Positions 1 through 8,958 of a DNA stretch of 64,000 nt are shown here, one piece after another. The stretch comes from Halieaceae bacterium (GTDB lineage: Bacteria > Pseudomonadota > Gammaproteobacteria > Pseudomonadales > Halieaceae), in the NCBI GenBank assembly GCA_902631395.1, contig CACOYM010000001.1:186001-250000 (forward strand), in the 5' to 3' direction. Numbering within the stretch: position 1 is the stretch's first letter; each line of letters starts with the position of its first letter. The position numbers were made by a program, and so were the translations under genes. Below the pieces are notes generated by a model, which did not search any database, had not been told where the DNA came from, and saw nothing but the letters and a program-made list of their open reading frames with translations.

Positions 1-79
1 CATAAATGTCCCTATCTTCATTGTGGTCTGCAGTAAGTGCGATATGTTTGAGAGTAAAAGCCTCTACTATCGAGTTACC

Positions 80-229
80 ATGGGATACTTTGATTTGCTG
101 GCGACACTACCCGGCCAGGGATTATGGTTGTTGTTTGGGCTTTCGCCGGCAATATGGGTTTTGCTTTTCATCTGCACAGGAAGGTTCAGAATCGTACCGT
201 GGCGGCACGCCGAAAAGGCCAAGGAGTGA
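80..229 (+). CDS. possible small membrane protein
   Basis: A short reading frame starting at ATG 80 (an in-frame GTG lies at 23) encodes about 49 residues. It has a long hydrophobic stretch, roughly residues 5-34, followed by a basic tail. Its TGA overlaps the ATG of the next gene (TGATG at 227-231), which is the usual sign of translational coupling. No family is recognised. The coupling and hydrophobic profile favour a real gene, but the frame is short and could be chance. Confidence 0.35.
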   Translation: MGYFDLLATLPGQGLWLLFGLSPAIWVLLFICTGRFRIVPWRHAEKAKE

Positions 230-636
230 TGATGAGATCTCTAATTGCAATTGTCACACTGATAGCTTGCGCGGGGGCTTGGGCAGAGCGACTCAACGCC
301 AATTGCTCGTTTGAAAGGGCCATCGAATATCGAATGGCCAATGGAGAGTTATACGCTGATGAACTCAGTCAGTGGGGGCCTATTCCGATCATGACCATCG
401 CTAATAGCATCACCTCATATGATCCAGACGGGGACGATAAGAACTTAGCAACAATAAGCTTGATGTGGACTCGGGTGGGCTTAGACAATGTCTGGAGTAT
501 TTGGGCCGGTGATTTTGGGGACTTACTAACCATTCACAGCACCGATGAACCTATGGGGACATATACAGCCACGTTACAGTCCTCCGATGTGGGTGGCGCG
601 CAAACCTATATCGGAACGTGCACCGGTAAGTTTTAG
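229..636 (+). CDS. small exported hypothetical protein
   Basis: About 135 residues. Two tandem ATGs (229 and 232) follow an AAGGAG ribosome-binding site at 221-226, so this start is preferred over the GTG/ATG codons further upstream that extend the frame to 124. The N-terminus (MMRSLIAIVTLIACAGAWA) is a signal peptide with a plausible cleavage site after AWA. The mature part has two cysteines (NCSF near the start, GTCTGKF at the end) that could form a disulfide, so a periplasmic or secreted location is inferred. I do not recognise the family. Confidence 0.65.
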   Translation: MMRSLIAIVTLIACAGAWAERLNANCSFERAIEYRMANGELYADELSQWGPIPIMTIANSITSYDPDGDDKNLATISLMWTRVGLDNVWSIWAGDFGDLLTIHSTDEPMGTYTATLQSSDVGGAQTYIGTCTGKF

Positions 637-723
637 TCGCGCTCGCTGTTTACCTTACCGTTTAAAGGGAGACGGGACTCAAGGCGCATTTTGCCCCATG
701 CGGTCTGTTAATGTCGATCAGGT

Positions 724-915
724 ATGGGAATGATAAAAAAAATACGGTCGACGATATGGTGCTGTGCGGTCGCAGCGCCGATGGTCTGGGTGTTTGGGTA
801 TATCGATGGCTGGGGATGGATCCTACAGGCCTGGGCCATCGGCTTTGCCTTGTATGTCGCGTGGCATATATGGACCGATGGCACATCTGACCCATGGCCG
901 GGGCGCGAGGAGTAA
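724..915 (+). CDS. possible small membrane protein, Trp-rich
   Basis: A frame of 61-63 residues with ATG at 724 or 730. Residues 10-27 and 29-50 are two hydrophobic, tryptophan-rich stretches (GYIDGWGWILQAW, ALYVAWHIW), giving a two-helix membrane hairpin with a basic N-terminus. The ribosome-binding site is weak. No family recognised. It lies alone between the exported protein upstream and the convergent protease gene. Real-gene status rests on the hydrophobic pattern only. Confidence 0.35.
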   Translation: MGMIKKIRSTIWCCAVAAPMVWVFGYIDGWGWILQAWAIGFALYVAWHIWTDGTSDPWPGREE

Positions 916-1132
916 TTCCCTCTCGTCAGCCGGCGGGTTAGCCCCTGAGAGATACGATAGCCTTGGACTGGGCGATATCGGTTCCACCATGTATTCCCCT
1001 TGCTCAAACAACCGGTAGTCGGCGAGGGTGCCACCTTGATGGTATTTGGCGGCAGGGTGGGCCGAGCAATACTGGCCCTGCCATGGAACACCTTCTAAAG
1101 CGATGAAGTAATCAACAACACGCCATCAGATG

Positions 1133-1894
1133 CTAAAACTGTTTATGGATCTTTCTATCCAGGCCTGGCTCATTTACTAGAAAGTCTCTGGGTGCATCTT
1201 CTGCAACGCCATGGATGGACTGTAATGTGGCGAGATCAAGATCGGTGAAAAATCCAACCGGTCTATCGGACGACTTATATGCCATAACAGTGACAGAATC
1301 GTCAGCGGATTTGCTACCCCATGGCTCGTTTGAATACAAGCAGTCCCCATCACTGTCATCAAATGGATGCTCCAAACCCAAGGCATGACCGAGCTCGTGC
1401 AAGAACAGCAGTACGGGTTGTCCCTCTAATTCTAAGACTCCATTGCATCCGTTAAGGAGCAGATATGCCTGATCGCCGAACTCGTTATCGGCTACCATTC
1501 CGGTCGTGTCGCCATCTTCACAAACACCGATAATTACAATATCAGCCTCGCGTCGGCTCGAGACTTCGTTAAGCTTTAGGTCAATGTAAGTGTTAACACG
1601 AGAAACTAGTTCATTGGCCTTGTCGATTTCTTCTGGATAAAAGGGATCTGAGCGCACAACTGCAAGAAAAGCGCCCTCCTGATATATCCGATAATTACGG
1701 ACGGTTTGCTCAAACACGTATCCAATTTTCTTTCTACCATCAAGAAACGCCAAGTCTTCATCTACCCAAGAAGATCTAAGGACATCCAGACTTTTTTCAT
1801 CTTTCGTACAACTCGAATCTGCAGAGATAGATACGCTTGAGAACATCGAAACAATAATCAACACTCTCAATATGAATAATTTTTTCTTCTTCAC
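1133..1894 (-). CDS. secreted metzincin-type zinc metalloprotease
   Basis: 253 residues. A lysine-rich N-terminus plus hydrophobic segment (residues 6-25) is a Sec signal peptide. The zinc site HELGHALGLEH lies at residues 166-176, the extended HExxHxxGxxH motif of metzincins (matrixin/matrilysin type), and a Met-turn (SVTVMAY, Met about 204) follows at the expected distance. Several cysteines suggest disulfides in an extracellular protein. The ~140-residue N-terminal part is not recognised and could be a prodomain. No operon partner is visible, since both neighbours are separated or on the other strand. The substrate is unknown. Confidence 0.8.
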   Translation of the reverse strand: MKKKKLFILRVLIIVSMFSSVSISADSSCTKDEKSLDVLRSSWVDEDLAFLDGRKKIGYVFEQTVRNYRIYQEGAFLAVVRSDPFYPEEIDKANELVSRVNTYIDLKLNEVSSRREADIVIIGVCEDGDTTGMVADNEFGDQAYLLLNGCNGVLELEGQPVLLFLHELGHALGLEHPFDDSDGDCLYSNEPWGSKSADDSVTVMAYKSSDRPVGFFTDLDLATLQSIHGVAEDAPRDFLVNEPGLDRKIHKQF

Positions 1895-2440
1895 CAGCTT
1901 TCCTTCCTATAGCTCGTCGGAAAAAAGTTTACGCAATTCTACTTAAACATCCTATTGTTTGATTAGATTTCTATAGCAACTGGAACAAATAAGTACTCAA
2001 AATATCTGAGCCGGTGTTTATAGACATGGAGGCTGAAATTTCGCCCCTGATGTATCTGGACGGTAAAGATCACACCGACAATGCAGCGAACCAATTTTTT
2101 CGAATTCAGCTTCTAGCTGTGACAACAGGACCATCGCCATCACCTACGATTACGCTCCGTTAACCTCTCATATTTAATCACCGCCATACTTGGCAAAATA
2201 GTGGGACACCTGTGGAGCGGAGGGCTGTTGCGGTTTATTTTTAGATTGAAAGGGCTTGAAAGTTAGCTCCTTTTTTTGGGCCCCGATATTGAACTCTCAG
2301 CCCCGTGCGCTCTCACTCAGGCCTGTGGAGTTTCATCATTAAAAAACTGCCTGTCTGCCTAATCTTGCAAATCACAACTTCGGGTGACTCCTGATAAAGA
2401 AACAAGAGTTGACTGAAATGAGTAGACCGAAGACTAGAAA
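1895..2440. other. intergenic stretch without a clear gene
   Basis: No convincing coding region. A short frame beginning at ATG 2026 (about 40 codons) contains a segment around 2050-2079 resembling another intergenic sequence near 25449-25478 (see the repeat entries). I see no tRNA or clear terminator. T-rich runs near 2265-2275 lack a convincing hairpin in front. Confidence 0.5.
2029..2079 (+). repeat. short dispersed sequence, copy 1
   Basis: A ~50-base stretch sharing GAGGCTG plus, from ATG 2050, 26 of 30 identical bases with 25449-25478. In the same reading frame the two would read MYLDGKDHTD and MYLAGKHHSD. The other copy is 23 kb away, also intergenic and on the same strand. It may be a remnant of a repeated coding sequence; no family recognised. 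Confidence 0.4.
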
Positions 2441-2905
2441 TTAGGATCCCGGGCGCAACGCCTCCACCGATCTCATAATTGAGAAGAAGAGTCCGACGTG
2501 GTCATTGAAACTGCTGGGACACTTATTATTCCATTCAGCGACACTGTACATCACCGCGATATCGCCATCTTCATCGATCCACAGCTGTGCGTAATTTAGT
2601 TGGGACGAGGCCGTATTAATCCACTCGAATGATTCCTGGCGGGTGAGCCCCGTGTCGACATAAAAAGCTAGAAATTGTGTATCGCCGTCCCTCTCCACTA
2701 AAGCGCGGACTGTATTGCCGTCACTCGTGATGGAAAAGACCCCTTGTCCATTTTCATTTGTTTCGGCTTCGAACTTCCAACCCCCGTCTTCTAATACCTG
2801 CCTTACTGCCATGGGATCGCAGTCTGCTTGACCTAAATGGCTGAATCCCAGTGCCATTAAGGTCATGAGCGCTCCAGAAAATAGCCCTGATAATTTTTTC
2901 TGCAT
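2441..2905 (-). CDS. exported YbjN-domain protein
   Basis: The start is placed at the ATG giving MQKKLSGLFSG (2905), because a signal peptide begins exactly there; the frame stays open upstream to 3034. The product is about 154 residues: signal peptide with cleavage near QADC, then a domain whose pattern (VRALVERDGDTQFLAFY...QESFEWINTAS...LWIDEDGDIAVMY) resembles the YbjN/DUF1790 putative sensory-transduction family, a chaperone-like alpha/beta fold. Two cysteines (DCDP, NKCPSS) may pair in the periplasm. Function unknown. It lies just downstream of, and on the same strand as, the large acyl-ligase gene with a ~107-base gap, so co-transcription is possible. Confidence 0.65.
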   Translation of the reverse strand: MQKKLSGLFSGALMTLMALGFSHLGQADCDPMAVRQVLEDGGWKFEAETNENGQGVFSITSDGNTVRALVERDGDTQFLAFYVDTGLTRQESFEWINTASSQLNYAQLWIDEDGDIAVMYSVAEWNNKCPSSFNDHVGLFFSIMRSVEALRPGS

Positions 2906-3011
2906 GTCAGCTTTTTCTCTATGTGCAAGGACGCCACTGTAAGGCAAGTAAAGGGGTGGATACAAATGAGTATCGCAAGATTCGCTCGGTGTGAGGGTGA
3001 GTTGGCCTTCC

Positions 3012-6000
3012 CTAAGGCATGTAGGCGAGATCATCGAGTATATTTATCACCAAGTTGCTAAGTGTGTCCTCACAGAAGAGAGCACTGTTGGCTTTGATGG
3101 TGATTTGGATGCACTCGTCGTGGACCTCAACGTGGACGATAAGCGGCTCAGGGTAGAAGCTTTCATTGGTGTAATTGTGTCTAACGAGGGTCTTGAGAAC
3201 CCGGAACTGCTCGGTGGCATTAGCGCCTAGACGAACGTCCTCGAGAAAGCTAAAGAATATGTCGAAGGGCTTGTTATTTTTGAGCGGGTGGAGGGTGTTG
3301 TCACCAGAGGCAGAATGGCAGAGCCACCCAAATGCTGCCCCAGCGTCGGGGGCAAGCCTCAGCCTTGTCGAGACGTCTGCCACGAAATTCGGAAGCGACA
3401 TCTGAGCCTGCACTTCAAAAGCTATAGGGAAATGGTGTGTTAGCCAACCGACAAGGGAGGCTGTGTTCTGCTCCCTATCAGTGAAACGCCCATGGTGTCG
3501 AAGTCGCACCACGAGCTCTTCTTTGTTCAGAAGAGGCGCCGCGCCCCGAATTAGCGCGGCCAATATTGCATCATGCCGCAGCCTAGAGGTGTTGAACTTG
3601 GTCAGGATATTTTTTGAGGTTGGCTGATCAGCGGTCCTACTGATGCTAATGCGCGACCCCGTTATTGTTGAGGAGGCAGATTTTTGTGGCGATTTGTTAC
3701 TCTCGTTCGGTTTGCTTATCCCGATTGATAAGGGCTCTAGTTGCCGGCTCCAAAATGGTAGTTGGTCCGACATTGGGGCGGTTTGTGCTTTATCAGCTTG
3801 CGACTGAGCCCATTGTAGATACCTACACGAGCGGAAATTCATATGCTCCTCTGATCCCTGCATCAGCCCCGCATAGGTGGCCTCGAATTGCCTGATTAAT
3901 GTCCTCATCGAAATCGCATCTACGATAAGGTGATGAGCCGTGACGCTGAGCATTCCCCGCTGGGCTCTCCCTCTGTCGAGAAAAACTGCTCTTGCCAACG
4001 GACCGGTTTTAAGATCGAAATCTTTTGCCGATTGGTTCTCAAGTTTAATCCCGAGTTCCTTCCAGTCGCCTCTTTCCGAACTGGAAACTCGAAATGTTTT
4101 AAAGTCGAGTCGGGGGAGCTCTGGACGATAGGTTTGGCGCCATACGCCGTTTTTGATTTCAAACCTTAGTGCGAAAGCGTCGTGCCGGCTAAGAGTTTCC
4201 CTGAGTGCTTTGGCTAACACTTCGCAGTTGGTGCCCGCTAAAGTTCTCAAATGAGTTGTCACTGTAAAGCCGCCAGCGTTGTGAATGTTGGAACCAAGAT
4301 ATTCCCGCTGTATAGGGCTCATTGGCACGGTATCACCGATCGAGAATTCTTTTGCACGCGCTTCTACCTCGGTGGGATATTCTTTTTTTTCGAGCAGGTC
4401 ATTTATTTGATACGCCAGCCCCACAATTGTTGTGGTCGGTTCCAGAGGTTTTTCGCCCAGAGAGATTCGAAAATTTGTCTCTACATCTGCTGCAAGTTGT
4501 ATTTGTGACATTGAATCCAGTCCCAGTGATGCTAGCGATCTCGAGGAAAGGTGCTCGTAATCAGCGGTATTTGGGAAAAACGAGAGGACGCAACTCTCAA
4601 GGTAGGCGATGATCAACACTACGCGGTCGTCCGGTTCAATTCCTTTTGCCTTTCCTGTCTGTATCAGAGAGAGGAGACGACGTGGCTGTGAGCATTCAGG
4701 AGATGAATTTTGCCCGTTTGGATTTCTCTGACTACTGCGGGAGTCAACATATAGTGGAGTCCAGGTCTTTTGGAGAAACGACTCTCTACAGGCTCTTCTG
4801 CGGATTTTTCCGCTGGTAGTCCTCGGAAGGGCTCCAGGTTTGAGCAAGATCACCTGATCGGGGTTAACTTGATGTGAGAGCATCAGGCTCTCCCGTATCT
4901 TGGCGGTCGTTGTAAATTTATCGAGGCTTCGCCGGGCCTCCCTGCGAATCTCACAGGCTAAAACAATGTCCTCTTCAGTTCCTGTAATACGAGGTGAGGA
5001 GAAGGCGGCGCAACCGTTGGCTAGAATTTCTGGACTTGATTGCTCTGCCACAAGCTCAAGGTCCGTCGGATGCAAATTTCTTCCTCTAACAATGAGGAGA
5101 TCTTCAAGTCGTCCTGTGAGATACAGATGGGGCCCCAGCATGGCTCCGAGATCACCGGTTGCCAGAAAATCGGGCCCTGATCTTACAATGGAATCTCGTT
5201 GAGTCGCTCCCTGCTTAGGATTTTCCTGGGATCGATCAGCGCTCATCCAGTACCCTTTAGAGACGCTGGGGCCGGCTATCTGGATCTCGCCGATCATCCC
5301 AGCTTCGCGTTCCTGACCGGTTTTAGGGTCGACAATTCTGAGCGAGTGGTCCGCGATGATACTGCCATTGGAAACCAACATTACTGACGATGGGTCTGTA
5401 TCCGAAGTTGGCTGCAATAATCCGTCTTCAATAGCTTTACGAGAGAACCGGGTTGCAGTCGAGCCTATTTCGGATTCCGTACAAGTTACCATCAAGGTGG
5501 ATTCAGCAAGCCCGTAACACGGCATCCAGTTTTTTTCATTCAATCCGCAAGGGGCGAACATCTTAGAAAACATCCTGATCGTCCTAGCCTGAACAGGCTC
5601 GGCCCCACTAAACACCACTCTCCACTGGCGTAGGTCAAGATGCTCGATTGATTGGTCGACTGCTTTTTTGGAGCAAAGTTCGAACGCAAAGTTGGGCGCT
5701 CCTGAGATACTGGCGCGATGCAACGTAATGCCTTCCAGCCAACTAAGAGGGTTTGCAACAAATAGGGAGGGGTCCATCAGACCAGTGAAACCGCCCATGT
5801 AAATCGTCTCTAAAATAGCGCCGATCAGTCCCATGTCATGATGAGGGGGCAGCCAGAAAAATCCCCGGCTTTGCTCAGTGGTTAAGAACTTATCGGCAAT
5901 GCTTTCCAGATTGGCAAGAATATTCCGCTGGGTCAGCATCACGCCTTTTGGATCCCCAGTGGACCCTGACGTGTATTGGATCAGGCTTACCGAATCTTCA

Positions 6001-6572
6001 GGGGTATTCTGGGCGTCCCGAAAACCTCGGTCTTGCCGGTGTATCGACTCTAATGTCTCGATGAGGGGTGGATCGCAGGGAGCGTCAGTGTAGATGTCTG
6101 CTATCCAGCTAGCCACTAAATCTCGAAGCACGGAGGTGGTCAAGATGACGTCTGGCTGGCAGTCGCGAACCACCGCTGAAAATCGAGAGGCTGAAGCACG
6201 ATTTTTCTTGGCGCTGGGTGGGGTCGTTGGCACAGCAATGAATTTGGCGTAGAAGCAACCCATCAGAGCATCTATGAAGTCGAGCCCCGCGGGGAAAACG
6301 AGCAAGATGCGAGATTGCCCCGCTGGCTGTTGAGCCTGAAGCCAACCGGCTATTTTGCATGCATTGCTGTCGAGTTCATCGTAAGTGCGTCGCTGCAGAT
6401 GCTGCTCAATTAAATCAACCTCAAGGGAAGGTGGAGAAGTGTGGAAGCCAAATACCTCCTTGTTGCCGTTAATGTTCACCCAGTGCCTCAGGACCGTAGC
6501 CATGTCCGATGAGCGCCATTTTTGACGCAATTCAGCTCGCTCAGAGTATGAGAGCGCTGACTTGTCAGGCAT
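3012..6572 (-). CDS. fatty-acyl-AMP ligase / carrier protein / condensation-epimerization-type protein
   Basis: 1186 residues from the ATG at 6572 (MPDKSALSYS); a GTG extends the frame to 6665, but without a better ribosome site. Domain 1 is an acyl-adenylating enzyme of the FAAL type: YTSGSTGDPKG (200-210), WLPPHHDMGL, CYGLAEST, GRLED (487-491) and the C-terminal catalytic lysine in TTSGK (589). Domain 2 is an acyl-carrier domain with the phosphopantetheine serine in GLDS (Ser687). Domain 3 is of the NRPS condensation superfamily with HHLIVDAIS (880-888; Ala replaces the usual Gly after Asp) and epimerization-type marks HGR (1027-1029), VGWLT and FFSFLED (1106-1112). Expected chemistry is activation of a fatty acid as acyl-AMP, loading on the carrier, then transfer to or modification by domain 3. 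There is no thioesterase or reductase. It is divergent from the exporter operon 315 bases away, so its product may be cargo or modify cargo; that is inference. Confidence 0.85.
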   Translation of the reverse strand: MPDKSALSYSERAELRQKWRSSDMATVLRHWVNINGNKEVFGFHTSPPSLEVDLIEQHLQRRTYDELDSNACKIAGWLQAQQPAGQSRILLVFPAGLDFIDALMGCFYAKFIAVPTTPPSAKKNRASASRFSAVVRDCQPDVILTTSVLRDLVASWIADIYTDAPCDPPLIETLESIHRQDRGFRDAQNTPEDSVSLIQYTSGSTGDPKGVMLTQRNILANLESIADKFLTTEQSRGFFWLPPHHDMGLIGAILETIYMGGFTGLMDPSLFVANPLSWLEGITLHRASISGAPNFAFELCSKKAVDQSIEHLDLRQWRVVFSGAEPVQARTIRMFSKMFAPCGLNEKNWMPCYGLAESTLMVTCTESEIGSTATRFSRKAIEDGLLQPTSDTDPSSVMLVSNGSIIADHSLRIVDPKTGQEREAGMIGEIQIAGPSVSKGYWMSADRSQENPKQGATQRDSIVRSGPDFLATGDLGAMLGPHLYLTGRLEDLLIVRGRNLHPTDLELVAEQSSPEILANGCAAFSSPRITGTEEDIVLACEIRREARRSLDKFTTTAKIRESLMLSHQVNPDQVILLKPGALPRTTSGKIRRRACRESFLQKTWTPLYVDSRSSQRNPNGQNSSPECSQPRRLLSLIQTGKAKGIEPDDRVVLIIAYLESCVLSFFPNTADYEHLSSRSLASLGLDSMSQIQLAADVETNFRISLGEKPLEPTTTIVGLAYQINDLLEKKEYPTEVEARAKEFSIGDTVPMSPIQREYLGSNIHNAGGFTVTTHLRTLAGTNCEVLAKALRETLSRHDAFALRFEIKNGVWRQTYRPELPRLDFKTFRVSSSERGDWKELGIKLENQSAKDFDLKTGPLARAVFLDRGRAQRGMLSVTAHHLIVDAISMRTLIRQFEATYAGLMQGSEEHMNFRSCRYLQWAQSQADKAQTAPMSDQLPFWSRQLEPLSIGISKPNESNKSPQKSASSTITGSRISISRTADQPTSKNILTKFNTSRLRHDAILAALIRGAAPLLNKEELVVRLRHHGRFTDREQNTASLVGWLTHHFPIAFEVQAQMSLPNFVADVSTRLRLAPDAGAAFGWLCHSASGDNTLHPLKNNKPFDIFFSFLEDVRLGANATEQFRVLKTLVRHNYTNESFYPEPLIVHVEVHDECIQITIKANSALFCEDTLSNLVINILDDLAYMP

Positions 6573-6886
6573 GTGGAGGTATGTCCTGTGCGTGGGAAAA
6601 AAGGCGCCTCGGAAGTGGCTCAGTTGACAAACAGTGGGTGGCAAATTCGCGATCAAAGCGGGCACTATGGACAGAAGATTTAGGTCTCTTCGATGAGGCG
6701 TAAAGCCTGATGGGAGCTGATCGAAGGTCTGTCACGATCCAATAATGTGCCTTTTAAAAAAGTAACGATTATGTTGGTATCATCTACCGTCTGGGCATGT
6801 GTCTCGCCGTGACAGAAGAGTGATTTCCCATTGTATAGCTCGATGGTCTTTAATCGTAGCTTGTTGATTAGTTTTTGGGGGGTGCG

Positions 6887-7417
6887 ATGAAAAAGGTTCT
6901 CGTGGTTCTCGGGCAGTTCAGTGATCAGGATATTGACTGGCTAATCGGGGCGGGAGAGCGGCGTCCGGTGAAAAGCGAGGAGTTGCTGGTCGATGAAGGG
7001 CAGCCCATAGATAGCCTCTACATCATCCTTGCCGGTAAATTTGTGGTGCATAGCCAGGGTGCGAAGGTCGCGGATTTGGGATCAGGAGAAATTGTTGGCG
7101 AGCTGTCCTATCTGGATTCGCGCCCCCCGAACGCCAGCGTGATCGCCACAGAGGATTCATTTGTCTACGCCGTGCGTCGGGATCGCCTGCAATCTAAGCT
7201 AAGGATTGATACCGGATTTGCGTCGCGATTTTATCGAGCTCTTGGCCTTTTATTGGCGGATAGACTTCGCACGACTACGAGTCAACTGGCGGTGGGGAAT
7301 TTCAGGGATCTAGACTCCGACAATGAGCAAGCCGGGGAGATTTCGCCCGAGATCATGGAAGCACTCGATTTGGCAGGCGCTCGATTTGATCGCATGCTCA
7401 AGGAGCTACAGCGTTAG
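6887..7417 (+). CDS. stand-alone cyclic-nucleotide-binding-fold protein
   Basis: 176 residues from ATG 6887, preceded by a G-rich ribosome site (GGGGGGT at 6877-6883); a TTG lies upstream at 6875. Residues ~10-120 form a Crp/cNMP-binding jelly roll (GQPIDSLYIILAGKFVV; cassette GEIVGELSYLDSRPPNAS at 67-84). There is no helix-turn-helix, so it is not a transcription factor of the Crp type. Aligning the cassette with E. coli Crp puts Asn82 where Crp has the phosphate-binding Arg82, so classical cAMP binding is doubtful. Proteins with this domain are known beside NHLM exporter operons in cyanobacteria. Here it is the first gene of the exporter operon, 83 bases ahead of the HlyD gene. A control role in export is inferred. 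Confidence 0.8.
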   Translation: MKKVLVVLGQFSDQDIDWLIGAGERRPVKSEELLVDEGQPIDSLYIILAGKFVVHSQGAKVADLGSGEIVGELSYLDSRPPNASVIATEDSFVYAVRRDRLQSKLRIDTGFASRFYRALGLLLADRLRTTTSQLAVGNFRDLDSDNEQAGEISPEIMEALDLAGARFDRMLKELQR

Positions 7418-7500
7418 CCTTTATTTTTCGTAAGTTCACCTAGATGTGTAAGTGTCCGATAGCCAGAAGGTATTAACGTAGACGGGAACCGGCTCATAGA

Positions 7501-8958
7501 ATGTTTCGGGAAAAAGCGTTAGAAAAATTAAGAAGCCCGGAGCAGCTTGACGAGCCGGTGCTAACGATTAGAAGGTTTGACCGGCTAGCTCTTCGAACGT
7601 CGGGCTACCTGCTTTTGTTCTTCTGCATATGGGGATTTTTTGGTGGAATCCCAGAGCCTGGAACCGGGCAGGGTATCCTGATTACTCCCAACACTGTCGT
7701 TCCTGTTCAGGCCCCTTCGGAGGGGCAGATCATGACCTGGCGCGTCAAAGTCGGTGACTTGGTGAAGCAGGACGATGTGATCGCGGTTTTGGGGCAGCCA
7801 GATACCGAGCGAACTATTGAGGTGGCAGAGGCGCGCTTGAGGGAGGTCAGGCATAGGAATAGTGAACTCACATCTATGCGTGAGATCAGTGTTCAAGCTC
7901 AGTTGAACTCTCTGGAAAGAAAACGGCGCAACTTAGGCGCTCGGGTTCAGTATCTTCAGTCGTTTATTTTGGAGACCCGGGCCGTGGTTGATGAGATGAA
8001 CGTGAACAATGAAATCTTGCTGGAGATGCGGCGCAATAACCTCGGGGAGGCGCGCGTCGCCGCTGCGGAGTTATCCGAGGCTTGGTTAGAACGCCAGCAG
8101 GCTTATCGACGCCTCAGGGCCGAAAATCTCATATCGGAAGAATCAGTGATTCAGGTCCAGAACAACTATGACGACAGTTTGATCAATCTGAGGAGTCTGG
8201 AGCTGCAGACTAAGCAAACGGATCTTGCAGCGGTAGAGCTACAAGAGGCTTATGCATTGGCCAAGAATCAGATATCCGGTAAGCAGAACCTGCTGGCGGA
8301 GCTTGAGTTGCAGCTGGGAGAGCTCGATAAAGTGGAGGCCAGCATAAACAAGTTAAAGCAAGAGGCGGCCCTGCGGGACCATAATGAAGTTAGTAACTTG
8401 GAACGAGAGCTAGCGGTGGCAGAACGGAAATTAGCAGAGGAGTTAATTGTTCGCGCTGGTCAGGGCGGGCGAATTCTTGAGTTAACGGCAGCGGAAGGTA
8501 GCGTTGTATCGACTGGTCAGAGAGTCGCTCAATTAGATACTCGTCTCGACGACGACGATTTGTTGGTGCTTGCCTACTTTACCCCCGAAGTTGGGAAGGC
8601 TCTTTACCCAGGGATGGCGGTGCGGGTTGCACCTGATACGGTGCCGCAAAGGCAATTTGGGACTATTGTAGGAACATTGGTTGCCGTGACGGATTTTCCA
8701 GTCACGACGGAGGCAGTGGCGAGTTATGTTGGTAACTCTGCGGTAGCTCAGAAATTGACTTCGCGAGGCCATGAGATTCAAGCCACCATTAGTATGAATA
8801 CTAGCCCAGCAACAGCCACCGGTTACGAGTGGACCTCTGAATTGGGGCCTGCGATCATGATTACAGCAGGTACGACCGCGTCCGTAAACGTTACTCTGGA
8901 ACGGCGTGCGCCTTTCTCCTATATCATGCCAGTCTTGAGAGAATGGAGCGGCCTGTAG
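7501..8958 (+). CDS. NHLM-type HlyD family secretion adaptor 1
   Basis: 485 residues. The N-terminus (MFREKALEKLRSPEQLDEP) is the signature opening of HlyD-like adaptors of the NHLM bacteriocin export family. One membrane helix lies at residues 36-52, followed by a periplasmic barrel-sandwich half (GQIMTWRVKVGDLVKQDD), a long coiled coil (about 100-300), the second half-domain (GGRILELTAAEGSVV) and a beta-barrel. It links an inner-membrane ABC transporter to an outer-membrane channel. It overlaps the next gene by 16 bases. Its C-terminal half is clearly paralogous to the second adaptor at 14225-15841: both end in an IMPVLREW / VIPILRGW motif and share the VGN block before it. Confidence 0.9.
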   Translation: MFREKALEKLRSPEQLDEPVLTIRRFDRLALRTSGYLLLFFCIWGFFGGIPEPGTGQGILITPNTVVPVQAPSEGQIMTWRVKVGDLVKQDDVIAVLGQPDTERTIEVAEARLREVRHRNSELTSMREISVQAQLNSLERKRRNLGARVQYLQSFILETRAVVDEMNVNNEILLEMRRNNLGEARVAAAELSEAWLERQQAYRRLRAENLISEESVIQVQNNYDDSLINLRSLELQTKQTDLAAVELQEAYALAKNQISGKQNLLAELELQLGELDKVEASINKLKQEAALRDHNEVSNLERELAVAERKLAEELIVRAGQGGRILELTAAEGSVVSTGQRVAQLDTRLDDDDLLVLAYFTPEVGKALYPGMAVRVAPDTVPQRQFGTIVGTLVAVTDFPVTTEAVASYVGNSAVAQKLTSRGHEIQATISMNTSPATATGYEWTSELGPAIMITAGTTASVNVTLERRAPFSYIMPVLREWSGL

